Shown in pieces: positions 6,940-14,615 of a stretch of DNA of 64,000 nt; positions within the stretch are counted from its first letter, which is position 1, and each line of letters starts with the position of its first letter. Both the position numbers and the translations under genes were made by a program. The stretch covers positions 1 through 64,000 of the forward strand of contig NZ_MSGO01000041.1 in the NCBI RefSeq assembly GCF_001929375.1, given 5' to 3'. The DNA comes from Actinomyces oris (GTDB taxonomy: Bacteria; Actinomycetota; Actinomycetes; Actinomycetales; Actinomycetaceae). The notes beneath the pieces were generated by a model that saw only the letters and a program-made list of their open reading frames with translations, was not told where the DNA came from and ran no database searches.

Positions 6940-9504
6940 TCAGGAGTGGTGGAGTACCTCGGCCACGGCCGCCCGCAGCGTCTCCGGCAGGCCCAGGGCC
7001 TCGAGCTCACCCAGCAGGGCGGTTCCGCTCAGGCCCCGCTGCACCGCGTCCCAGGCCAGGTCCTTGGCCATGTACTCCACTCGCGCCCCGTCCAGGACCG
7101 CGTGGACCTCTTTGCGCCAGTCGGCCGGGGAGTGCTTCGTGCCGCGAAGGACCAGCTGGACGCCGTCGATGAGCTTCTGGCGGCTCAGCTCCTCCAGGTG
7201 CACCAGCGTCCCGGCCCCCAGGGTGAAGCCGTCACCACTGACCTCCTCGGTGGCCAGCCGGCGCGCCCGCTCACCCACCCCCAGCCAGGCGCCGGCCACC
7301 TGGCCGGCCAGAAGCCGCACCGTCACCAGTCGCGAGGCCGGCACGACCTCGGCCGCCCCCTCCAGGCGGATGCGCAGCACCACGTCGGCGCCGTCCTCGT
7401 CCTCGGCCTCCGGCCAGGTCAGCGCCATGTGGGTGCGGGCGATGCGGTCGTCCCCGGGCTGGGCCGAGCCGTCGTCCTCCTCCAGGGTGAAGCTCCCCGA
7501 GTCCCCGGGCACGACGACGATCTCCAGCTCGCGCGGATTGTCTCCGGCCGCCTCCCTCAGGTTCCCGGCCAGGGGGATCACGGAGCCGGCCCGGGCCAGC
7601 GCCCCGATCCGGTCCAGGGGGCGCGACAGGCTCAGCATGCGACCGCGCCCGCCGGTGGTGGCCTCATAGCGGCGAGCCGTGGGCAGGTCGTACCAGACGC
7701 CGTCGGGCAGCCAGGTCAGCTCCCGCCCCAGGCCGGTGGTCTCATCGAGCCGGCAGGTGAAGGGCACCACCAGCAGATCCCCGAAGTAGAAGCTGCCCCG
7801 GTGCTCGTAGGCGGCCAGCTCGCGCGGGTGGTCGTGGTAGACCGGGCGCACCGGCCCGACACCCTCACTCACCGAGCGGCGCGCCCACGTGTACAGGTAG
7901 GGCACCAGCCGGTGACGCAGCCGCAGGTGCGCCTCCATCGTGGCGCGCGCGTCCCGCGAGTAGCGCCACGGCTCCTTGGAGGTGAAGGCTGAGTTCGACG
8001 AGTGCAGGCGGTTGATGGGGGAGAAGCAGCCCAGCTGGAACCAGCGGGCCGCCATCGCGTCGTCGCTGCCGCCCATCATGTGCCCGCCGATGTCGTTGGA
8101 CCACCAGAAGTAGCCGATGTTGGCGGCCGTGGCCGTGAACCGCGGCTGGAAGCGCAGGGAGTCCCAGCTGATGATCGTGTCCCCGGAGAAGCCCACCGGG
8201 GTGCGGTGGCTCGAGGCGTCGGCGAAGCGCGAGAAGGTCACCGGGCGGCGCCGCTCCACGCCACCGCTGGCCGCCGGGCGCTCGCGGCCCGAGTCGAGGT
8301 AGTGGACGTGGTTGAGCATCCACAGCGGGTCCAGGCCGGGAACCGTCGTGGAGCCTCCCTGCTGCCAGTCCAGCCACCAGAAGTCCACGCCCTCGTCCTC
8401 CAGGGGATGGTGGAGGCGCGAGAGGTAGGAGCCCACGAAGTCCCGGTCGGCGATGTTGAAGGGCACGTCCTCCCCGGTGCTCGCATCCAGGCCCAGGTCG
8501 GCGCAGACCTCCTCATAGGCCTCCTCGTGGCGCCGCACCCCCTGGGCCGGGTGCACGTTGAGCGTGGTGAGCATGCCCCGCTCGTGCAGGCCGGCCAGGA
8601 AGGCCGCCGGGTCGGGGAACAGCTCCCGGTTCCAGGTGTAGCCGGTCCATCCCGTGCCGATCGCCGGGTCGATGTCGGTGACGTGCCAGTCCATGTCGAT
8701 GACGGCCACGGAGAAGGGCAGCTCCTCGGCGGCGAAGCGGTCCATGAGCGCCAGGTACTCCTGGTCGCTGTAGGGGTGGTAGCGGCTCCACCAGTTGCCC
8801 AGCAGCGCCCGCGGGATGAGGGGGCTCGGCCCGGTGAGGCGGAAGAAGTCCCGCAGTGCCTCCTGGTAGTCCTGGCCGTAGCCGAAGACGTAGAGGTCCT
8901 GCGCCCCGTCGGCCAGGCGGTTGCCGGGCTCACGGGGCTGGACCCACTCGTCCTGGGTGAGCAGCAGCGAGGCCGAGTCGTCCAGGGCGGTGATGCCGTT
9001 GAGACTCAGCAGGCCCGGACCGAGGGCGACGGCGCCGTCGGCCTCATCGAGGGTGCGGGCGGTGCCGCCCAGGTTCGTCGGGAAGGTCTCGCCCGGGTCC
9101 CACACGTCGCCGTGGTGCCAGGTGCCGCCGTGGGCGTGGAGCGCCGTCGAGCGCAGCCTGACGCTGAGCCCGGAGGGGGAGAAGCCCAGGGAGGGCACAT
9201 GGGTCAGGTGCAGGTGCTCGGTGATGATCTCCAGGCGGTCCTGGCCGCGCACCACCCGGAACGACGGCGTCTCACCCAGGTCGCGGTTGACGACCAGCTG
9301 GGTGGCGGCGTCGGTGAAGACGCCCGTGGGGGAGTGCTCCATGCGGATGAGCCGAGAGGTGAGCACCGTGAACCGGTAGTGGGACTCCTCCGACGAGGTC
9401 CCGGCGATGACCGCCTCGGGGCGGGCAGCGGCCGGACGCGGAGCATCAGGGGCATCGCGGAGAGGAGAAACCAACGGTCGGCCTTTCACAGCAGGGGTCG
9501 TCAC
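6940..9504 (-). CDS. Glycoside hydrolase family 31 alpha-glucosidase
   Basis: Retaining alpha-glycosidase of GH31, 854 residues, no signal peptide, so probably cytosolic. An N-terminal beta-sandwich is followed by the TIM barrel. The nucleophile motif reads WWLDW with Asp about residue 379, and the acid/base region reads GFSGDT with Asp about residue 442. Other family landmarks are GNWWSRYHPYS, IDMDWH, GYFWWSNDIGGHM and VRPVYHDHP. The start is GTG 9504 without a clear ribosome-binding site; the first 30 residues are Ala/Pro-rich and a slightly later start is possible. The substrate is probably alpha-linked glucose oligosaccharides, consistent with the GH13 alpha-glucosidase divergently encoded 202 bp away. 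Alpha-xylosidase or sulfoquinovosidase activity cannot be excluded from sequence. Confidence 0.9.
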   Translation of the reverse strand: MTTPAVKGRPLVSPLRDAPDAPRPAAARPEAVIAGTSSEESHYRFTVLTSRLIRMEHSPTGVFTDAATQLVVNRDLGETPSFRVVRGQDRLEIITEHLHLTHVPSLGFSPSGLSVRLRSTALHAHGGTWHHGDVWDPGETFPTNLGGTARTLDEADGAVALGPGLLSLNGITALDDSASLLLTQDEWVQPREPGNRLADGAQDLYVFGYGQDYQEALRDFFRLTGPSPLIPRALLGNWWSRYHPYSDQEYLALMDRFAAEELPFSVAVIDMDWHVTDIDPAIGTGWTGYTWNRELFPDPAAFLAGLHERGMLTTLNVHPAQGVRRHEEAYEEVCADLGLDASTGEDVPFNIADRDFVGSYLSRLHHPLEDEGVDFWWLDWQQGGSTTVPGLDPLWMLNHVHYLDSGRERPAASGGVERRRPVTFSRFADASSHRTPVGFSGDTIISWDSLRFQPRFTATAANIGYFWWSNDIGGHMMGGSDDAMAARWFQLGCFSPINRLHSSNSAFTSKEPWRYSRDARATMEAHLRLRHRLVPYLYTWARRSVSEGVGPVRPVYHDHPRELAAYEHRGSFYFGDLLVVPFTCRLDETTGLGRELTWLPDGVWYDLPTARRYEATTGGRGRMLSLSRPLDRIGALARAGSVIPLAGNLREAAGDNPRELEIVVVPGDSGSFTLEEDDGSAQPGDDRIARTHMALTWPEAEDEDGADVVLRIRLEGAAEVVPASRLVTVRLLAGQVAGAWLGVGERARRLATEEVSGDGFTLGAGTLVHLEELSRQKLIDGVQLVLRGTKHSPADWRKEVHAVLDGARVEYMAKDLAWDAVQRGLSGTALLGELEALGLPETLRAAVAEVLHHS

Positions 9505-9573
9505 GGGGATCGGTGGAGAGGCGGCGCCCTGGGGCAGGCGCGAGAACTCATCTTAATCGGCCCTCCTCCCGGG

Positions 9574-9612
9574 CGGGTTCTGACACAATCGGTACCGGCC
9601 CGCAAGAACCCG
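9574..9612. promoter_or_regulatory. Inverted repeat between divergent alpha-glucosidase genes
   Basis: Eight-base perfect arms (CGGGTTCT and AGAACCCG) separated by 23 bases lie in the 202-bp gap between GH31 (minus) and GH13 (plus). Position suggests a shared control region or a leader hairpin. No clear -35/-10 pair was found. Confidence 0.3.
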
Positions 9613-9706
9613 TCAGCCCCGGTGGCGGAGCAGGGGCAGGCCCTCACGCACCCGGCCCCGCCCCGTTACTCTCGCATCCCCCTGGCCGGTAGGAAGGAAG
9701 CCGCCC

Positions 9707-11575
9707 GTGACCTCTCCCGCACCCCTCGTTGTGTCCGCCCACCACGTCGGCGACGATCCGGACTGGTGGCGCCGCGCCGTCGTCTACCAGGTCTACCCCC
9801 GCTCCTTCGCCGACTCCGACGGCGACGGGATCGGTGACATCCCCGGCCTGACCAGCCGCCTGGACCACCTCGACGAGCTGGGTGTCGACGTCGTGTGGCT
9901 CAGCCCCGTCTACCGCTCCCCGCAGGACGATAACGGCTACGACATCTCCGACTACGAGGACGTCGACCCGCTCTTCGGCACCCTGGACGACCTCGACGCC
10001 CTCATCGACGGCCTCCACGCCCGCGGCATGCGCCTGGTCATGGACCTCGTCGTCAACCACACCAGCGATGAGCACCCCTGGTTCACCGCCAGCCGCTCCT
10101 CGAAGGACGACCCCAAGCGCGACTGGTACATCTGGCGGCCCGCCCGGCAGGTCGACGGGCTCGCCCCCGGGCAGCCGGGCACCGAGCCCACCAACTGGGG
10201 ATCGGCCTTCTCCGGGTCGGCCTGGGCCTGGGATGAGGAGAGCCAGGAGTTCTACCTGCACCTCTTCTCACCCAAGCAGCCCGACCTCAACTGGGAGAAC
10301 CCGCAGGTGCGCCGCGCCATCCACGAGATGATGGCCTGGTGGCTGGAGCGCGGAGTCGACGGCTTCCGCATGGACGTCATCAACTTCATCTCCAAGACCT
10401 ACCCGCTCACTGACGCGCCCCAGGGCGAGGGCGACCTCTACGGCAGCGCCTTCGCCGCGGTGGCCAACGGCCCGCGCATCCACGAGTTCCTGCGCGAGAT
10501 GAACCAGCAGGTCCTCGCGCCCCGGCCCGGGCACGTCATCACTGTCGGGGAGATGCCCGGGGCCACGAGGAGTGAGGCCGCCCTCTACACCGACCCCGCC
10601 CGAGGCGAGCTCGACATGGTCTTCCAGTTCGAGCACGTGAGCCTCACCGACGGGCCCGGAGGCAAGTTCGACCCTCAGCCCCTCGAGCTCGTCACCCTCA
10701 AGAAGAACCTCGCCGACTGGCAGGCGGCCCTCGCCCCCGTCACGGACTCCTCCGGCGTCGTGAGCGCGGAGAAGGGCTGGAACTCCGCCTACTGGGACAA
10801 CCACGACCAGCCCCGCGCCGTCTCCCGCTTCGGCGACGACGACCCGGCCTGGCGCGTCCGCTCGGCCAAGACCCTCGCCTCGATCCTCCACACCCACCGC
10901 GGCACCCCCTACGTCTACCAGGGCGAGGAGCTGGGCATGGCCAACACGGTCTTCCGTGGCATCGAGGACTACCGGGACCTGGAGTCCGTCAACCACTTCC
11001 ACGAGCGCGTGCGCGCCGGCGATGACCCGGCCGCCGTCCTGGCCGGCATCGCCCCCGTCTCCCGGGACAACGCCCGCACCCCCGTCCACTGGGACAGCAG
11101 CGAGAAGGCCGGGTTCACCACCGGCGAGCCCTGGATCGCCCTGGCCCCCGACCACGGCACCGTCAATGCCGCCGCCCAGGTAGGAGTTCCCGGCAGCGTC
11201 TTCGAGCACTACCGCCACCTCATCGCCCTGCGGCACGACGACGACGCCCTCTCCCTGGGGACCTTCCGGCTCCTGGCGGCCGACCACCCCTCCGCCTGGG
11301 TCATCCTGCGCCAGTGGCGCGCCCCTGAGGCCCAGGGCGGCGGCATCGAGCAGCTGCTGCTCATCGCCCAGTGCGCCCGCGAGGACCTGCCCCTGACCGG
11401 GCAGGGCGGCCTGCTGGCGGCCCTCGCGGCCGAGGACCTGGAGCCAGGGGAGTGGAGCGGGGCCGAGCAGGTGCTGCGCGCCGCCGATCCGGACGTTCAG
11501 CCCGGCTCGACCCACGCGGGCCTGCCGGAGGCGCTACCGGGATGGGACTCGGTCCTGCTGCGCCGTTGGGCCTGA
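9707..11575 (+). CDS. GH13 alpha-glucosidase (oligo-1,6-/alpha-1,4-glucosidase type)
   Basis: Cytosolic GH13 hydrolase of 622 residues. The N-terminal WWRRAVVYQVYPRSFADSDGDG and the VVNHTSDEHPWF motif are typical of the oligo-1,6-glucosidase/alpha-glucosidase subfamilies. The catalytic residues can be read: nucleophile Asp about 223 (GFRMDVI), acid/base Glu about 282 (VGEMPG) and transition-state Asp about 367 (NHDQPR). It starts at GTG 9707 with AGGAAGGA about nine bases upstream. It probably releases glucose from malto- or isomalto-oligosaccharides. The divergent GH31 gene suggests joint control. The fine specificity (sucrose, trehalose, isomaltose) is not decided by what can be seen. Confidence 0.92.
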   Translation: MTSPAPLVVSAHHVGDDPDWWRRAVVYQVYPRSFADSDGDGIGDIPGLTSRLDHLDELGVDVVWLSPVYRSPQDDNGYDISDYEDVDPLFGTLDDLDALIDGLHARGMRLVMDLVVNHTSDEHPWFTASRSSKDDPKRDWYIWRPARQVDGLAPGQPGTEPTNWGSAFSGSAWAWDEESQEFYLHLFSPKQPDLNWENPQVRRAIHEMMAWWLERGVDGFRMDVINFISKTYPLTDAPQGEGDLYGSAFAAVANGPRIHEFLREMNQQVLAPRPGHVITVGEMPGATRSEAALYTDPARGELDMVFQFEHVSLTDGPGGKFDPQPLELVTLKKNLADWQAALAPVTDSSGVVSAEKGWNSAYWDNHDQPRAVSRFGDDDPAWRVRSAKTLASILHTHRGTPYVYQGEELGMANTVFRGIEDYRDLESVNHFHERVRAGDDPAAVLAGIAPVSRDNARTPVHWDSSEKAGFTTGEPWIALAPDHGTVNAAAQVGVPGSVFEHYRHLIALRHDDDALSLGTFRLLAADHPSAWVILRQWRAPEAQGGGIEQLLLIAQCAREDLPLTGQGGLLAALAAEDLEPGEWSGAEQVLRAADPDVQPGSTHAGLPEALPGWDSVLLRRWA

Positions 11576-11682
11576 GGAGGGGCGCTCTGCGCCCGCCCGA
11601 CGGTCCCAACTGGAATAGTGCTGGCCGGCCGGTCGTTGGTCTGGGTGGACAAACCCGTGGATTTCGGAAGTAGGGGAGCACT

Positions 11683-12330
11683 ATGGAGTTCAGCCAGGTC
11701 GTCGCCAATCGTCACTCGGTACGAGACTTCACCGACCAGCCCGTCTCCCAGGAGGATCTGGTCGACATTGTCCGCACCGCCCAGCAGGCGCCGTCGTGGG
11801 TGAACTCCCAGCCCTGGCGGGTTTATGCGGCCACCGGGGCCACGCTGGCCGGGATCAAGAAGCGCCATGCTGCGGACGTCGCTGCCGGCAGGAAGGGAAA
11901 CGCCGACCTCCCGGTGAAGCCTCGTGCAGAGTGGTCTCCGACCACCCAGGAGAACATGGCCGCGCTCGGCGAGCAGATCGGTGCACAGCTGGGTGAAGGC
12001 GTCCAGGAGTTCCAAGCATCGCAAGGACGGCTGTTCAACGCCCAGGCAGTCCTGTACGTGACGATCCCGGTCGAGTCCACTCCGTGGTCCTTCCACGACC
12101 TCGGGGCCTTCTCCGCCATGCTCGTCCTGGCGGCCGCCGACAAGGGCCTTGGCGCCATCAACGCCTACGCCCTGGTCATGTACCCGGACGAGGTGCGCGA
12201 GGCCATGGGGATCGGAGCCGATGAGATCGTAGCGGTCGGGATCGCGCTGGGCCATCCCGCGGACTCGGCACTGGCGGCCTTCGCCCCTGACCGCGTCGAC
12301 GTCAACGAGATCCTCACAATCAAGGACTGA
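11683..12330 (+). CDS. Nitroreductase family protein
   Basis: FMN-dependent nitroreductase-fold oxidoreductase of 215 residues. N-terminal signature NRHSVRDF and QQAPSWVNSQPWR; C-terminal VAVGIALGHP. The length and the GAINAYALVMYP region fit the NfsA/FRP-like or YdfN-type group that uses NAD(P)H. The natural substrate is unknown. ATG 11683 is preceded by AGTAGGGGAGC, a good ribosome-binding site. Its last 11 bases overlap the tail of the convergent CPBP gene. It is a distant paralogue of the nitroreductase at 5479-6198 and occupies the mirror position in a [CPBP/nitroreductase] pair. Confidence 0.85.
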   Translation: MEFSQVVANRHSVRDFTDQPVSQEDLVDIVRTAQQAPSWVNSQPWRVYAATGATLAGIKKRHAADVAAGRKGNADLPVKPRAEWSPTTQENMAALGEQIGAQLGEGVQEFQASQGRLFNAQAVLYVTIPVESTPWSFHDLGAFSAMLVLAAADKGLGAINAYALVMYPDEVREAMGIGADEIVAVGIALGHPADSALAAFAPDRVDVNEILTIKD

Positions 12331-13186
12331 GCGCCGAGGGCTGCTTCCCTCGTCGGCCCTGGAGGAGGATGAGGGCGGCCACCACGGCCGCGCCGGTGAG
12401 CAGGATCGCCGCGTTGAGCCACGAGAGCTCGAAGTCGGGCAGGTTCTCGCTCTGAAGCTGGCCGATGAACAGGCCCAGGGCGTTACCGCTGACGTGCAGG
12501 CCCAGGGCGAAGAATATCGACCGCAGCCGCACCGCCGACCAGCCGGCGAGCAGCCCGAAGAGCACCTTGTGGAGAATCTGCCAGGCGTAGCCCTTGGGAC
12601 TGGTGTCGGAGGTCAGCCAGGTCGGCAGGTGCAGGGCGGTGAAGGACGCCGTCGTCATCAGCACAGCGGCCGTTGCCCCAAAGCGCTCGTGCACCGGTGA
12701 GAACAGGGTGCGCCTGAGCGTGATCTCCTCGGGGATCGCGTTGTAGGCGACGCCGACGGTCAGGGCGAAGACCAGGGCGTGAAGCACCGTGGAGGCGCCG
12801 ATCTCCAGTTTCCACAGCGGGCCGGTGCCCGTCGGCCCCATCCAGGTGTGCAGGCCGCCGAAGGCGACTCCGCCCAGGGCGCCAGCGGCGAACAGGACGG
12901 TTCTGCTACGTATGCCGCCACCGGTCAGCAGATTGCGCCAGCCGCGCCGAGCCATCCCGAACCACAGGACGAGCCCGCCCACGTGAAGGAGAACGAGCAT
13001 GAGGATCCACGGGCCCCGAAGGAACGCCAACGCCGTGCCCAGCGCCGGGGCACCGGTCAGTAGGGCGACGGCGGCAAGGGTGACGCCTTCGGAGGCGGCG
13101 GGTCCTCCGGTCTCGAAGGCGTGGGCGTCGGCCGCGCAGGGCCGTAGCGCGTGACGAGGTGGTGCGGCGTCGTGGTGGCGATCCAT
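12320..13186 (-). CDS. CPBP family intramembrane metalloprotease
   Basis: Second CPBP-family protein, 288 residues with about seven to eight hydrophobic segments. The motifs are EEITLRR (EExxxR), FTALH (FxxxH) and HVSGN (HxxxN). The N-terminus of about 35 residues is His/Ala-rich and soluble. The start ATG 13186 is the first in frame. A TATACT hexamer at 13232-13237 on the minus strand could be its -10 element. It overlaps tail-to-tail with the nitroreductase gene by 11 bp. The substrate is unknown. It is not close in sequence to the CPBP protein at 4447-5454 outside the motifs. Confidence 0.83.
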   Translation of the reverse strand: MDRHHDAAPPRHALRPCAADAHAFETGGPAASEGVTLAAVALLTGAPALGTALAFLRGPWILMLVLLHVGGLVLWFGMARRGWRNLLTGGGIRSRTVLFAAGALGGVAFGGLHTWMGPTGTGPLWKLEIGASTVLHALVFALTVGVAYNAIPEEITLRRTLFSPVHERFGATAAVLMTTASFTALHLPTWLTSDTSPKGYAWQILHKVLFGLLAGWSAVRLRSIFFALGLHVSGNALGLFIGQLQSENLPDFELSWLNAAILLTGAAVVAALILLQGRRGKQPSALSP

Positions 13187-13231
13187 AGTGATTCCGATTG
13201 CGACGTGGCTGCCGGGTGCAATCCGCTCAGG

Positions 13232-13237
13232 AGTATA
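13232..13237 (-). promoter_or_regulatory. Candidate -10 element (TATACT) for the CPBP gene
   Basis: TATACT on the minus strand lies 46 bp before ATG 13186. The -35 side is weak. The surrounding 50 bp is clearly AT-richer than the coding sequence on either side. Confidence 0.35.
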
Positions 13238-13286
13238 TGTTCACTCGGTAGAATCAATGACCCTGACACGTCGCAGGCGGGTCCGG

Positions 13287-14582
13287 CTACCGCAGCCGTG
13301 AAGCCACGGTGCGCCGCCAGGCGGGGGAGGCCAGCAGCGTGACCGCCACGACGACGGCGAACAGGGCCACCAGCGTCCAGGCCCCGGCGCGGGCCAGCTC
13401 CCAGGTGAAGACGATCCCGAAGACAGGGGCCCTCTGGGTGGTGGCGAGCACCGCGCCCGCGCCGGCGATTGCCAGTACCGCGACACTGACCTCCACCCCA
13501 CAGGCGTGGAGCGCGATCGCCAGGGCGGCCCCGGCGCTCGAGCCCGCGGCCAAGGAAGGGGCCAGCCGGCCGCCGGTGGCGCCTGCTCCCAGTGTCAGAC
13601 CGGTGAGGACCGGCTTGAGGACCACGATGCCCACCAGCAGGGCCAGGACCGCACCCGTAGCGCCGCTCCAGGCCTCGGGAATGTCAGTACCCACAGCCAT
13701 CTCCATGGCGTCGCGCCCATTGCCGACGACGGCCGGGACCCACAGGCTCACCAGCCCGGTGACCAGCCCCGCCGCTCCGATCGCCACTGGCAGCCACCGG
13801 AGGACACGCACCCGGTGCGCCAGCATCCACGACCACAGTCGCCTCGCCCCCACGCCGAGCGCGGCGGCCACGGGCACGAGCATGACCAGCCCGAGGGCGG
13901 TCCCCGACGACATCCCCGGTGAGGTGACCTCGAAGGTGGGGCGCCCGCGGGAGTGCAGCCAGGAGACGAGCGTGGCGATGAGGCACACGGGGAGCGCCAC
14001 GAGGGCCCCGCGCCGTCGCATCCCGGAGACCATGACGAGCTCGACGGCGTAGGCCGCCCCTCCCAGCGGCGCGTTGTACATGGCGGACAGGCCCGCGCCG
14101 GCGGCGGAGGCGATGAGGATCGCGCCCTCACTCCTGCCGATCCCCAGGCGGGTGGCGAGTCTGGCCGCCACCGCGCCGGCGGCCAGCCGCGGGGCGCCCT
14201 CGCGGCCCACCGAGTTGCCCGCGCCGACCGTGAGGACCTGGGTGACGGCGTCGAGGAAGGGGCGCGCCAGCCCCATCCGGGAAGCCGCCTGACCGCTGCG
14301 GTCCGCCACTGCGGCCTCCACGTCGGCCACCCCGCCAGTGGCGCGCAGCCACCACCACATGCCGCCGGCGATAAGGCCGCCCATGGCCGGGGCGAGTGCG
14401 CGCCGCCAGGGCGGGGCGTCGGCCAGGCGTTCCAGGAGCCCGCCGTGGGCGACGCCGTAGAACAGCGACTCGAAGAGCTCCAGGAGCAGCGCCATCGCGA
14501 TCCCGATGAGACCCGCGGCCACGCCCGTCACGGCGGCAGCCACCAGGAACCGGGGTCGTATCAGCGCGCGCACGCCAGGCAC
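13287..14582 (-). CDS. ClC family chloride channel or H+/Cl- antiporter
   Basis: Inner-membrane protein of 431 residues with the ClC fold. Family motifs: GNSVGREGAPR (the GxEGP region with the gating glutamate present), MYNAPLGGAAYAVEL, and GATGGRLAPSLAAGS (the GxFxP-like third anion-binding loop), followed by QRAPVFGIVFTWEL. There is no C-terminal CBS domain. The usual GSGIP loop is not obvious at the N-terminal end, and the protein belongs to the shorter, divergent bacterial branch. Function is inferred as anion conductance or exchange, possibly acid tolerance or fluoride handling. It starts at ATG 14582. Its start lies 33 bp left of the end of the PFK gene on the same strand, so read-through from PFK is possible. 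Confidence 0.85.
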   Translation of the reverse strand: MPGVRALIRPRFLVAAAVTGVAAGLIGIAMALLLELFESLFYGVAHGGLLERLADAPPWRRALAPAMGGLIAGGMWWWLRATGGVADVEAAVADRSGQAASRMGLARPFLDAVTQVLTVGAGNSVGREGAPRLAAGAVAARLATRLGIGRSEGAILIASAAGAGLSAMYNAPLGGAAYAVELVMVSGMRRRGALVALPVCLIATLVSWLHSRGRPTFEVTSPGMSSGTALGLVMLVPVAAALGVGARRLWSWMLAHRVRVLRWLPVAIGAAGLVTGLVSLWVPAVVGNGRDAMEMAVGTDIPEAWSGATGAVLALLVGIVVLKPVLTGLTLGAGATGGRLAPSLAAGSSAGAALAIALHACGVEVSVAVLAIAGAGAVLATTQRAPVFGIVFTWELARAGAWTLVALFAVVVAVTLLASPAWRRTVASRLR

Positions 14583-14615
14583 GATACCCGGCCCCGAGGC
14601 TCCGGGGCCGGTGGG

